The notes under the pieces were generated by a model. That model was not told where the DNA came from. It saw nothing but the letters and a program-made list of their open reading frames with translations, and did no database searches. Shown piece after piece: positions 1 through 5,596 of a DNA stretch of 6,466 nucleotides. The DNA is from an uncultured Collinsella sp. Its GTDB lineage: Bacteria; Actinomycetota; Coriobacteriia; Coriobacteriales; Coriobacteriaceae. Each line of letters opens with the position of its first letter. Position 1 is the stretch's first letter. The position numbers and the translations under genes were made by a program. The stretch covers positions 1 through 6,466 of the forward strand of contig USOF01000073.1 of NCBI GenBank assembly GCA_900556285.1. Direction: 5' to 3'.

Positions 1-141
1 ATCCTGTTTGGTATCTCCGAGAACGTCAACTACGTCGCCGCCGTTGCTGTCGAGCAGCTCGCGGATCTCGCGGACGGCCTTGCCGCTGCGGATGAAGGAG
101 GCGGCGACGTAGTTGACGTTCTCGGAGATACCAAACAGGAT
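1..141. repeat. Perfect 42-bp inverted repeat at the window edge, inside pyk
   Basis: Bases 1-42 are the exact reverse complement of bases 100-141. The arms are separated by 57 bases (43-99), and the first mismatch is at 43/99. Arm 100-141 encodes normal pyruvate kinase on the minus strand (residues 182-195). Arm 1-42 sits where the KIENQEG region should follow and reads in frame as unrelated residues. A fold-back primed by the 9-base match ggcggcgac/gtcgccgcc would produce this arrangement. Because the arm begins at base 1, a contig-end or library artefact is more likely than a true palindrome. Confidence 0.9.
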
Positions 142-684
142 GTCCTGACGGTCGCGCTCGGTGATGGCGGGCAGCGAGATGTTGACGTTGGGCATGTTGA
201 CGCCCTTGCGCTCGCCGATCAGGCCGTCGTTCTTAACGACGCAGGTCATGTCCTGGCCGCTGACGGACTCGACCTCGAGGGCAACCAGACCGTCATCGAT
301 CAGGATAAGGGAGCCCTTCTCGACCTCGGAGGGCAGAGCCAGGTAGTCGAGGGAGATGTGCTCAGCGGTGCCGTGGAAATCCTCGGACGTGGGCTGAGCG
401 GTGACGACGATCTTATCGCCGGTCTTGACGGCAACCTTCTTGCCGTCGACCAGAAGGCCGGTGCGGACCTCGGGGCCCTTGGTGTCGAGCAGGATGCCGA
501 CGGGCAGACCGAGCTCCTTGGAAATACGACGGACGCGCTCGATGCGACCGTGGTGCTCGTCGTAGGATCCGTGCGAGAAGTTAAAACGGGCGACGTTCAT
601 GCCCGCCTTGATCATCTCGCGGATGGTCTCGTCGCTATCGCAGGCGGGACCCATGGTGCATACAATCTTGGTGCGCTTGTACAT
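1..684 (-). CDS. pyk: Pyruvate kinase, N-terminal part (cut by window edge)
   Basis: Pyruvate kinase makes pyruvate and ATP from phosphoenolpyruvate and ADP, the last step of glycolysis, in the cytoplasm. The frame runs 228 codons from an ATG at 684-682 to the window edge without a stop. A GGAGG box lies about 5 bases upstream of the ATG. Family signatures in order: KIVCTMGP (residues 6-13), the substrate and potassium site around NVARFNFSHG (30-39, with R33, N35, S37), LLDTKGPEVRTG (65-76), the lid (B) domain about 70-167 including IDDGL (129-133), then NISLPAITERDRQDILFG (168-185) and YVAASFIR (192-199). Residues 1-216 read as normal pyruvate kinase. The last 12 or so do not: after LLDSNGG the family should soon reach the catalytic-lysine motif KIENQEG, but the sequence instead runs into the inverted repeat described separately. 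The rest of the barrel and the C-terminal regulatory domain are not in the window. Confidence 0.95.
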   Translation of the reverse strand, partial: MYKRTKIVCTMGPACDSDETIREMIKAGMNVARFNFSHGSYDEHHGRIERVRRISKELGLPVGILLDTKGPEVRTGLLVDGKKVAVKTGDKIVVTAQPTSEDFHGTAEHISLDYLALPSEVEKGSLILIDDGLVALEVESVSGQDMTCVVKNDGLIGERKGVNMPNVNISLPAITERDRQDILFGISENVNYVAASFIRSGKAVREIRELLDSNGGDVVDVLGDTKQD

Positions 685-747
685 TCAGACCTCCATCTGA
701 CATCGTCTTGCGCTGATAGATAAACCATAAGAAATAAAACTGAGATG

Positions 748-778
748 ATTATAACGAAATGCCGACCGAATACCCCAA
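748..778 (-). promoter_or_regulatory. Probable pyk promoter
   Basis: On the minus strand a perfect TATAAT lies at 753-748, with G at the extended -10 position. The best -35 candidate is TTGGGG at 778-773, a weak match with a long 19-base spacer, so the -10 carries most of the signal. Transcription would start near 741, giving a pyk leader of roughly 57 bases. Confidence 0.5.
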
Positions 779-815
779 AAAATCGACCGTATGCCGAATT
801 AGAAGTTCATTTTTT

Positions 816-862
816 GCGGTAAAAACGGTATATGCAAAAACTTTACCAACCGTTCTAACCGC
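816..862. promoter_or_regulatory. Imperfect split dyad, possible operator
   Basis: The 14 bases at 816-829 (gcggtaaaaacggt) match the reverse complement of 849-862 (accgttctaaccgc) at 12 of 14 positions, around a 19-base A-rich spacer. Each arm carries the same ACGGT/ACCGT core, which also occurs alone at 786-790. The dyad lies upstream of the pyk promoter and well upstream of the ATPase promoter. It could be a paired binding site for a dimeric regulator. No regulator family is recognised from it, and chance cannot be excluded in AT-rich DNA. Confidence 0.3.
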
Positions 863-962
863 TGCTATCTGGGCGATATTTCAGTTTGATGATGCACCGA
901 AGAAAAAACGTTTTATCAATGTTGAGCATCACACGGTCTGCATCGTTGCACTCGAGCCGTGT

Positions 963-974
963 TTCCAATTGGAA
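963..974. promoter_or_regulatory. 12-bp perfect palindrome upstream of the ATPase promoter
   Basis: TTCCAATTGGAA is its own reverse complement and ends four bases before the proposed -35 element of the ATPase promoter. That position suits an activator or repressor dimer site. No known operator consensus is claimed. Confidence 0.35.
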
Positions 975-978
975 TGTT

Positions 979-1008
979 TTGGCTAGACGCGCCGCTTTGG
1001 GGTACCAT
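979..1008 (+). promoter_or_regulatory. Probable promoter of the P-type ATPase gene
   Basis: TTGGCT (979-984) and TACCAT (1003-1008) each match 4 of 6 bases of the vegetative consensus and are 18 bases apart. The predicted transcript start is near 1015, only a few bases before the first hairpin of the structured leader (from 1018). That agreement is the main reason for choosing this pair of boxes. Confidence 0.45.
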
Positions 1009-1017
1009 AGCCCCACT

Positions 1018-1119
1018 ATCAACTGCCGCTCAGCACGGCAGCCTTGATGAGCCCTTGCCCTTCTCCTGGGAATTATGATCGGGCATCAATCTGCTGAGTG
1101 GCCCGAATCCCAGGAGGGG
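1018..1119 (+). promoter_or_regulatory. Structured 5' leader (riboswitch-like) that can hide the ATPase ribosome binding site
   Basis: Two hairpins are visible. Hairpin I pairs ATCAA (1018-1022) with TTGAT (1044-1048), and CTGCCG (1023-1028) with CGGCAG (1036-1041). It has a two-base CC bulge and the seven-base loop CTCAGCA (1029-1035). Hairpin II pairs CTCCTGGGA (1063-1071) with TCCCAGGAG (1108-1116) and TCGGGC (1079-1084) with GCCCGA (1101-1106). Its 3' arm contains the AGGAGG ribosome binding site (1112-1117) for the ATG at 1127, so forming hairpin II should block translation. The loop of hairpin II contains TGCTGAG (1092-1098), a perfect complement of the whole hairpin I loop, so a kissing interaction is possible. 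Alternative pairings compete: 1025-1035 with 1092-1102 (11 pairs, one G-U), and TTGATG (1044-1049) with CATCAA (1084-1089). There is no U-run, so control would be translational. I do not recognise it as the yybP-ykoY manganese, NiCo, M-box or fluoride class. The ligand is unknown. Confidence 0.6.
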
Positions 1120-1126
1120 ACTCTAT

Positions 1127-3808
1127 ATGCAAAAGGAATACCTGTCCGCCGCGGCGGAGGTGCTCAGCGACCAAGGTGTCGATGAGAACCTCGGCCTGAG
1201 CAACGACGAGGCGTCGTCGCGCCTTGCCAAGACAGGCCCTAACAAGCTCGAGGAAGCCGAGAAGACGCCGCTATGGAAGCGTTTCTTTGAGCAGATGGCC
1301 GACCCCATGGTCATCATGCTGATCGTTGCCGCCGTTATCAGCGCACTTACGGGCATGGTCAAGGGCGAGCCCGATTTTGCCGACGTCGCCATTATCATGT
1401 TCGTCGTTATCGTCAACTCGGTGCTGGGCGTGGTCCAGGAAGCCAAGAGCGAGGAGGCCCTCGAGGCCCTGCAGGAGATGAGCGCGGCGCAGTCCAAGGT
1501 GCTGCGCGACGGCAAGCTCGTGCACCTGCCGAGCGCCGAGCTCGTGCCCGGCGACGTGATCATGCTCGAGGCGGGCGACTCCGTCCCGGCCGACTGCCGC
1601 GTGCTCGAGAGCGCCACGATGAAGATCGAAGAGGCCGCACTGACCGGCGAGTCCGTGCCGGTCGAGAAGCACACCAACGTGATTGAGCTTGCCGCGGGCA
1701 CTGACGACGTGCCGCTCGGCGACCGCAAGAACATGTGCTACATGGGCTCTACCGTGGTGTACGGTCGCGGTCGCGCCGTCGTGGTCGGCACCGGCATGAA
1801 CACCGAGATGGGCAAGATCGCCGGCGCTCTGGCCGAGGCCAAGGAAGAGCTCACGCCGCTGCAGGTGAAGCTTGCCGAGCTCAGCCGTATCCTCACCATC
1901 ATGGTGATCGTCATCTGCGTCGTGATCTTTGGTGTTGATATCCTCCGCCACGGCGTGGGCAACGTCCTTACCGACCCGACTGCCCTGCTCGATACCTTTA
2001 TGGTTGCCGTCTCGCTCGCCGTCGCCGCTATCCCCGAGGGCTTGGTCGCCGTCGTGACCATCGTCCTTTCGCTCGGCGTGACCAAGATGGCCAAGCGCCA
2101 GGCGATCATCCGCAAGCTTTCTGCTGTCGAGACGCTCGGCTGCACGCAGACCATCTGCTCGGACAAGACCGGCACTCTTACCCAGAACAAGATGACCGTC
2201 GTCAAGCACGAGCTCGCTGCGCCCAAGGAAAAGTTCTTGGCCGGCATGGCGCTGTGCTCCGATGCCCAGTGGGACGAGGAGCTGGGCGAGGCCGTGGGCG
2301 AGCCGACTGAGTGCGCTCTTGTCAACGACGCCGGCAAGGCGGGCCTCACTGGCTTGACTGCCGAGCATCCGCGCGTGGGCGAGGCTCCGTTCGACTCGGG
2401 CCGCAAGATGATGTCCGTGGTCGTCGAGACCCTGGACGGCGAGTACGAGCAGTACACCAAGGGCGCGCCCGACGTGGTGATTGGCCTGTGCACCCATATC
2501 TACGAGGGCGATAAGGTTGTGCCCCTGACCGAGGAGCGTCGCGCCGAGCTCGTGGCAGCCAACAAGGCCATGGCCGACGAGGCCCTGCGCGTGCTGGCGC
2601 TGGCGAGCCGCACCTACACCGAGGTTCCCGCCGACTGCAGCCCCGCTGCGCTCGAGCATGACCTGGTTTTCTGCGGCCTGTCCGGCATGATCGACCCGGT
2701 CCGTCCCGAGGTGGCCGATGCTATCCGCGAGGCGCACGACGCCGGTATCCGCACCGTCATGATTACGGGCGACCACATCGACACCGCCGTGGCCATCGCC
2801 AAGCAGCTGGGCATCGTCGCCGATCGCAGCCAGGCCATCACCGGCGCCGACCTCGACCGCATGAGCGACGAGGAGCTCGACGCGCACATCGAGGACTACG
2901 GCGTGTACGCCCGCGTCCAGCCCGAGCACAAGACCCGCATCGTCGAGGCTTGGAAGTCACGTGACCAGATCGTTGCCATGACGGGCGACGGCGTCAACGA
3001 TGCCCCGTCCATCAAGCGCGCCGACATCGGCGTGGGCATGGGCATCACCGGCACCGACGTTACCAAAAACGTCGCTGATATGGTGCTCGCCGACGACAAC
3101 TTCGCCACCATCATCGGTGCCTGCGAAGAGGGCCGTCGCATCTACGACAACATCCGCAAGGTCATCCAGTTCCTGCTTTCGGCCAACCTTGCCGAGGTCT
3201 TCTCGGTGTTTATCGCCACGCTCATCGGCTTTACCATCTTCCAGCCGGTGCAGCTGCTATGGGTGAACCTGGTCACCGACTGCTTCCCCGCGCTCGCGCT
3301 GGGCATGGAGGATGCCGAGGGCGACATCATGAAGCGCAAGCCGCGCAACGCCAAGGACGGTGTCTTTGCCGGACATATGGGTCTGGACTGCGTGGTCCAG
3401 GGCCTAATCATCACCGTGCTGGTGCTGGCGAGCTTCTTTGTGGGCGTGTACTTTGACATGGGCTACATCCACATCGCCGATATGATCGCCGGTAATGCCG
3501 ACGAGGAAGGCGTGATGATGGCCTTCATCACGCTCAACATGGTCGAGATCTTCCACTGCTTTAATATGCGCAGCCGTCGTGCGTCGCTGTTTAGCATGAA
3601 GAAGCAGAACAAGTGGCTGTGGGCTTCCGCCGCGCTGGCACTGGTGCTGACGGTGATCGTGACCGTGCAGCCGACGCTTGCCGAGATGTTCTTTGGCCCC
3701 GTGACGCTTGAGCTCAAGGGCGTTATCGCCGCCTTGGGCCTTGCCTTCCTGATCATCCCGCTGATGGAGATCTACAAGGCGATCATGCGCGCGGTGGAGA
3801 AGGAGTAG
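1127..3808 (+). CDS. P2-type cation-transporting ATPase (probable Ca2+ exporter)
   Basis: This 893-residue membrane pump is complete and of normal length for bacterial SERCA-like ATPases. It should couple ATP hydrolysis, through a phospho-aspartate, to export of a cation, most likely Ca2+. Order: N-terminal cation-ATPase segment; M1-M2 about 57-104; actuator domain with LTGES (172-176); M3-M4 about 255-315 with the ion-site motif IPEGL (302-306); phosphorylation motif DKTGT (346-350, D346 phosphorylated); nucleotide domain with KGAPD (445-449); TGD (547-549); hinge TGDGVNDAP (619-627); M5-M10 about 676-885. Ion-site residues equivalent to SERCA E309, N768, E771, N796, T799 and D800 are seen as E304, N687, E690, N714, T717 and D718. 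The SERCA M8 glutamate E908 aligns with R817, as in Listeria LMCA1, which suggests one Ca2+ per cycle. Mn2+ or another divalent ion is possible. AGGAGG nine bases before the ATG fixes the start. A structured leader precedes it and an intrinsic terminator follows, so it is probably monocistronic. Confidence 0.96.
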   Translation: MQKEYLSAAAEVLSDQGVDENLGLSNDEASSRLAKTGPNKLEEAEKTPLWKRFFEQMADPMVIMLIVAAVISALTGMVKGEPDFADVAIIMFVVIVNSVLGVVQEAKSEEALEALQEMSAAQSKVLRDGKLVHLPSAELVPGDVIMLEAGDSVPADCRVLESATMKIEEAALTGESVPVEKHTNVIELAAGTDDVPLGDRKNMCYMGSTVVYGRGRAVVVGTGMNTEMGKIAGALAEAKEELTPLQVKLAELSRILTIMVIVICVVIFGVDILRHGVGNVLTDPTALLDTFMVAVSLAVAAIPEGLVAVVTIVLSLGVTKMAKRQAIIRKLSAVETLGCTQTICSDKTGTLTQNKMTVVKHELAAPKEKFLAGMALCSDAQWDEELGEAVGEPTECALVNDAGKAGLTGLTAEHPRVGEAPFDSGRKMMSVVVETLDGEYEQYTKGAPDVVIGLCTHIYEGDKVVPLTEERRAELVAANKAMADEALRVLALASRTYTEVPADCSPAALEHDLVFCGLSGMIDPVRPEVADAIREAHDAGIRTVMITGDHIDTAVAIAKQLGIVADRSQAITGADLDRMSDEELDAHIEDYGVYARVQPEHKTRIVEAWKSRDQIVAMTGDGVNDAPSIKRADIGVGMGITGTDVTKNVADMVLADDNFATIIGACEEGRRIYDNIRKVIQFLLSANLAEVFSVFIATLIGFTIFQPVQLLWVNLVTDCFPALALGMEDAEGDIMKRKPRNAKDGVFAGHMGLDCVVQGLIITVLVLASFFVGVYFDMGYIHIADMIAGNADEEGVMMAFITLNMVEIFHCFNMRSRRASLFSMKKQNKWLWASAALALVLTVIVTVQPTLAEMFFGPVTLELKGVIAALGLAFLIIPLMEIYKAIMRAVEKE

Positions 3809-3831
3809 GTCGAAAGGCCATCCTTCCCACC

Positions 3832-3922
3832 GGCCCGACCGCCTGCGGGGTTTCTTCTTCGCTGGTCCTCGCGCTTCGCGCTGCGGGATCGCTCAGAAGA
3901 AACCCCTCCCGGCGGGCGGGCC
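3832..3922. repeat. Large 91-base two-part hairpin after the ATPase gene
   Basis: The outer arms ggcccgaccgcc (3832-3843) and ggcgggcgggcc (3911-3922) pair with one mismatch. The inner arms ggggtttcttct (3847-3858) and agaagaaacccc (3895-3906) pair perfectly. The 36-base centre is itself GC-rich and partly self-complementary (gcgc ttc gcgc). No T-run follows on either strand, so it is a poor intrinsic terminator. It resembles an intergenic palindromic repeat or an mRNA 3'-end stabilising structure. Whether copies occur elsewhere in the genome cannot be seen here. Confidence 0.6.
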
Positions 3923-3964
3923 TTCGGATAACCTCTCGGGACCATGAGCTGAGGGAAAGTATGT

Positions 3965-3999
3965 GAGTCGGTCGAGCGTTTGCTCGACCGGCTCTTTTT
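3965..3999 (+). terminator. Strong intrinsic terminator of the ATPase gene
   Basis: GAGTCGGTCGAGC (3965-3977) pairs with GCTCGACCGGCTC (3982-3994) over 13 pairs, one of them a G-T wobble. The loop is GTTT and TTTTT follows (3995-3999). It sits 157 bases past the ATPase stop codon, beyond the large hairpin. Confidence 0.85.
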
Positions 4000-4036
4000 G
4001 ATTTAGGGCTTTGCCCGGCCAGCTCTTTTTGATTTA
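3991..4036 (+). repeat. 15-bp direct repeat creating a second terminator-like tail
   Basis: gctctttttgattta occurs at 3991-4005 and again at 4022-4036, offset by 31 bases. The first copy is the tail of the strong terminator. The second follows only a weak GGGC/GCCC hairpin (4006-4009 with 4013-4016). This looks like a partial duplication of a terminator whose second stem has decayed. Confidence 0.7.
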
Positions 4037-4040
4037 AAAT
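4011..4040 (+). promoter_or_regulatory. Probable promoter of the rsgA-like frame
   Basis: TTGCCC (4011-4016, 4 of 6 matches) and TAAAAT (4035-4040, 5 of 6 matches) are 18 bases apart. This predicts a start near 4047 and a leader of about 32 bases. The promoter overlaps the second terminator-like tail. It therefore lies just after the strong terminator, which supports an independent transcription unit. Confidence 0.5.
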
Positions 4041-4078
4041 ACCTGCTCAGTTGTGATTTATGGTGCTGGGAGGCGCTT

Positions 4079-5401
4079 GTGGGCAAGGCTAAGGCTAAGG
4101 CGAAGAAAAAGACGACGGGGGCGCGGGCTAAGCGTGATCGTCGTCGGAAGCTCGCGACCGAGGCTCCCGTATCTGCCGAGGAGCTGCTGGCAAGCGTGCC
4201 GGGGCTTGACGCGCTGCAGGACGTTCCGGCGTTTGATGACCTGCCAGTCGATGAAACCCAGCAGACTGCCTTTGATGATTTCTGCGCACATGCTGAGGAG
4301 CCCGAGCAGATGCAGCTTGGCGCCGTGGTGCGCTTGGATCGCGGGTTTCCGCTGGTGGCGACTGCCGACGACACCTTCCGCGCCGAGCATGCCGTGGGGT
4401 TTGCCAAGTCGCGCGGCGAGGACGAGGTCCTGTTGCCTGCCGTGGGCGACCGTGTGGCGGTGCGCCGCGCTCCCGGGCACGATATGGGCGTGATTGAGTG
4501 CGTGCTGCCGCGCCGTACGAGCTTTGAGCGTTGGCGCGGCCGTGCCCGTGGAGAGCGCCAGGTGCTCTGCTCCAACGTGGATAGCGTGCTAATCGTGCAG
4601 GCGCTCGGTGCCGGTGAGGTGCTGCTCGACCGCGTGGCGCGCTCGCTGGTGTTGGCGCTCGACTGCGATGCCGAACCGGTGGTGGTGCTCACCAAAGCTG
4701 ATCGCTGCGATGCCGAGGAGCTCGAGCGCGATCTGGACCGCGTGCGCCGCCTGGTGGGCCCGGACGTGTGCGTAATCGTGACATCTTCTGCCGAGGGCCG
4801 TGGCCTGGACGAGGTGCGCACCTGCGTGCCCGCCGGGAGCTGCGCCATGATTCTGGGCGAGTCGGGTGCCGGCAAGTCGACGCTGCTCAAGCTGCTTATG
4901 AGATTTTGGGATCCTACGTCCGGCGCGGTGAAGATGAGCGGGCGCGACCTGCGCGGCGTCAACACCTCGAGCCTGCGTAGCTCGATTGGGTACATGACGC
5001 AGGATACGCATCTGTTTGTGGGCACCATCGGCGACAACCTGCGTATAGCGCGGGAAGACGCCACGGATGCCGAGCTCGATAGCGCCTGCGAGGCGGCGGC
5101 GCTCTCATCGCTGATCGCAAGGTTGCCGCAGGGATACGACACCCCGGTTGCGGAGCTGGGCGATTCTCTGTCCGGCGGCGAGCGCCAGCGCATTGGCCTT
5201 GCGCGCATCTTCTTGCATGATGCTCCGTTTGTGCTGCTGGACGAGCCCACCAGCAACCTGGACGCACTCAACGAGGCGGCGGTTATGCGCGCGATCGATC
5301 GCCGCCGCGCCGGCAAAACGGTGGTATTGGTAAGCCATCGAGCGTCTACCTGCGCATTTGCCGATCGTTTCTACAGCGTGGAGCACGGACGCATCAGCTA
5401 G
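4079..5401 (+). CDS. rsgA: Chimeric frame: RsgA GTPase front half joined at the P-loop to an ABC-exporter ATPase back half
   Basis: The 440-residue frame starts at GTG 4079, five bases after GGGAGG (4068-4073). Residues 1-24 are a Lys/Ala/Arg-rich tail and 25-78 an acidic linker. Residues 79-165 resemble the RsgA OB fold. These are followed by SNVDSVLIVQA (165-175), the permuted G4 motif TKAD (205-208), G5 SSA (236-238) and GLDEV (242-246). RsgA is a circularly permuted GTPase that matures the 30S subunit. After the P-loop GESGAGKST (260-268) RsgA should show TTT, DTPG and a Cys/His zinc domain, but none is present. Instead come ABC-exporter hallmarks: LLMRFWDPTSG (272-282), Q-loop Q308, signature LSGGE (364-368), Walker B FVLLDEP (384-390), D-loop SNLD (392-395) and H-loop H420. 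The ABC half lacks its A-loop, first strands and membrane domain. Either parent activity looks lost. Possible origins are a deletion between two P-loop sequences, an assembly chimera, or a genuine fusion. Both parent assignments are secure; the reality of the join is not. Confidence 0.85.
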   Translation: MGKAKAKAKKKTTGARAKRDRRRKLATEAPVSAEELLASVPGLDALQDVPAFDDLPVDETQQTAFDDFCAHAEEPEQMQLGAVVRLDRGFPLVATADDTFRAEHAVGFAKSRGEDEVLLPAVGDRVAVRRAPGHDMGVIECVLPRRTSFERWRGRARGERQVLCSNVDSVLIVQALGAGEVLLDRVARSLVLALDCDAEPVVVLTKADRCDAEELERDLDRVRRLVGPDVCVIVTSSAEGRGLDEVRTCVPAGSCAMILGESGAGKSTLLKLLMRFWDPTSGAVKMSGRDLRGVNTSSLRSSIGYMTQDTHLFVGTIGDNLRIAREDATDAELDSACEAAALSSLIARLPQGYDTPVAELGDSLSGGERQRIGLARIFLHDAPFVLLDEPTSNLDALNEAAVMRAIDRRRAGKTVVLVSHRASTCAFADRFYSVEHGRIS

Positions 5402-5426
5402 CGCCCGTCGGATGCCGGATGGTCAC

Positions 5427-5477
5427 AAAAGCGGCCCGATTCGATACCAGGGAGTGCGGGGGTATCGAATCGGGCCG
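5427..5477 (-). terminator. Perfect 17-bp hairpin terminator for the amtB-PII operon
   Basis: cggcccgattcgatacc (5432-5448) and ggtatcgaatcgggccg (5461-5477) are perfect complements around a 12-base loop. Read on the minus strand the stem is followed, after one C, by TTTT (5430-5427), so it terminates transcription arriving from the PII gene, whose stop is about 120 bases upstream. On the plus strand no T-run follows, but the hairpin could still protect the 3' end of the chimeric transcript. A weaker hairpin (gatgcc 5544-5549 with ggcatc 5565-5570) lies between it and the PII stop. Nothing else was seen in 5402-5596. Confidence 0.75.
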
Positions 5478-5596
5478 TGCCGTTATCGCGGTTTGCCGCG
5501 TGTTGGGTGCTCGATGTGCTCGACGCTAAGCGATGGGACGCGCGATGCCGGGAGTCGCAAGCCGGGCATCAAACGCTGGGTACTAGAGCGTGCCTA

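Larger units (their letters stand above)
685..1126. other. Divergent regulatory gap between pyk and the P-type ATPase
   Basis: This 442-base stretch holds no convincing gene. It is visibly richer in A and T than its flanks, at least from 720 to 980. It separates two divergently transcribed genes. It contains, in order, the pyk ribosome binding site and promoter, a split dyad (816-862), a palindrome (963-974), the ATPase promoter (979-1008) and a structured leader (1018-1119), each listed separately. A 75-codon open frame at 759-986 has no ribosome binding site and no recognisable protein character. Confidence 0.8.

Noticed and set aside
161..723. Two plus-strand open frames (161-346 and 358-723) opposite pyk
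   Set aside because: Both are antisense to the well-supported pyruvate kinase coding strand and have no ribosome binding site or protein signature.
759..986. 75-codon open frame in the pyk/ATPase gap
   Set aside because: It has no ribosome binding site, lies over promoter and operator-like elements, and its translation resembles nothing recognisable.
1018..1119. Assignment of the ATPase leader to the manganese yybP-ykoY or NiCo riboswitch class
   Set aside because: These classes fit a cation pump, but the conserved GGGGAGUA-type loop of yybP-ykoY and the GGGACAG-type elements of NiCo are not seen, so no known class is claimed.
1271..2929. Long open frame (552 codons) on the minus strand inside the ATPase gene
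   Set aside because: It is His/Asp/Ala/Gly-rich low-complexity translation, antisense to a complete and unmistakable ATPase. GC-biased third positions routinely create such mirror frames.
4003..5316. 437-codon open frame on the minus strand opposite the chimeric gene
   Set aside because: Its translation is almost entirely Ser, Arg, Thr and Ala with no domain, and the opposite strand shows clear RsgA and ABC motifs.
5583..5590. TACTAGAG, identical to a common cloning scar
   Set aside because: An 8-base match is expected by chance at this scale, and nothing around it looks engineered.
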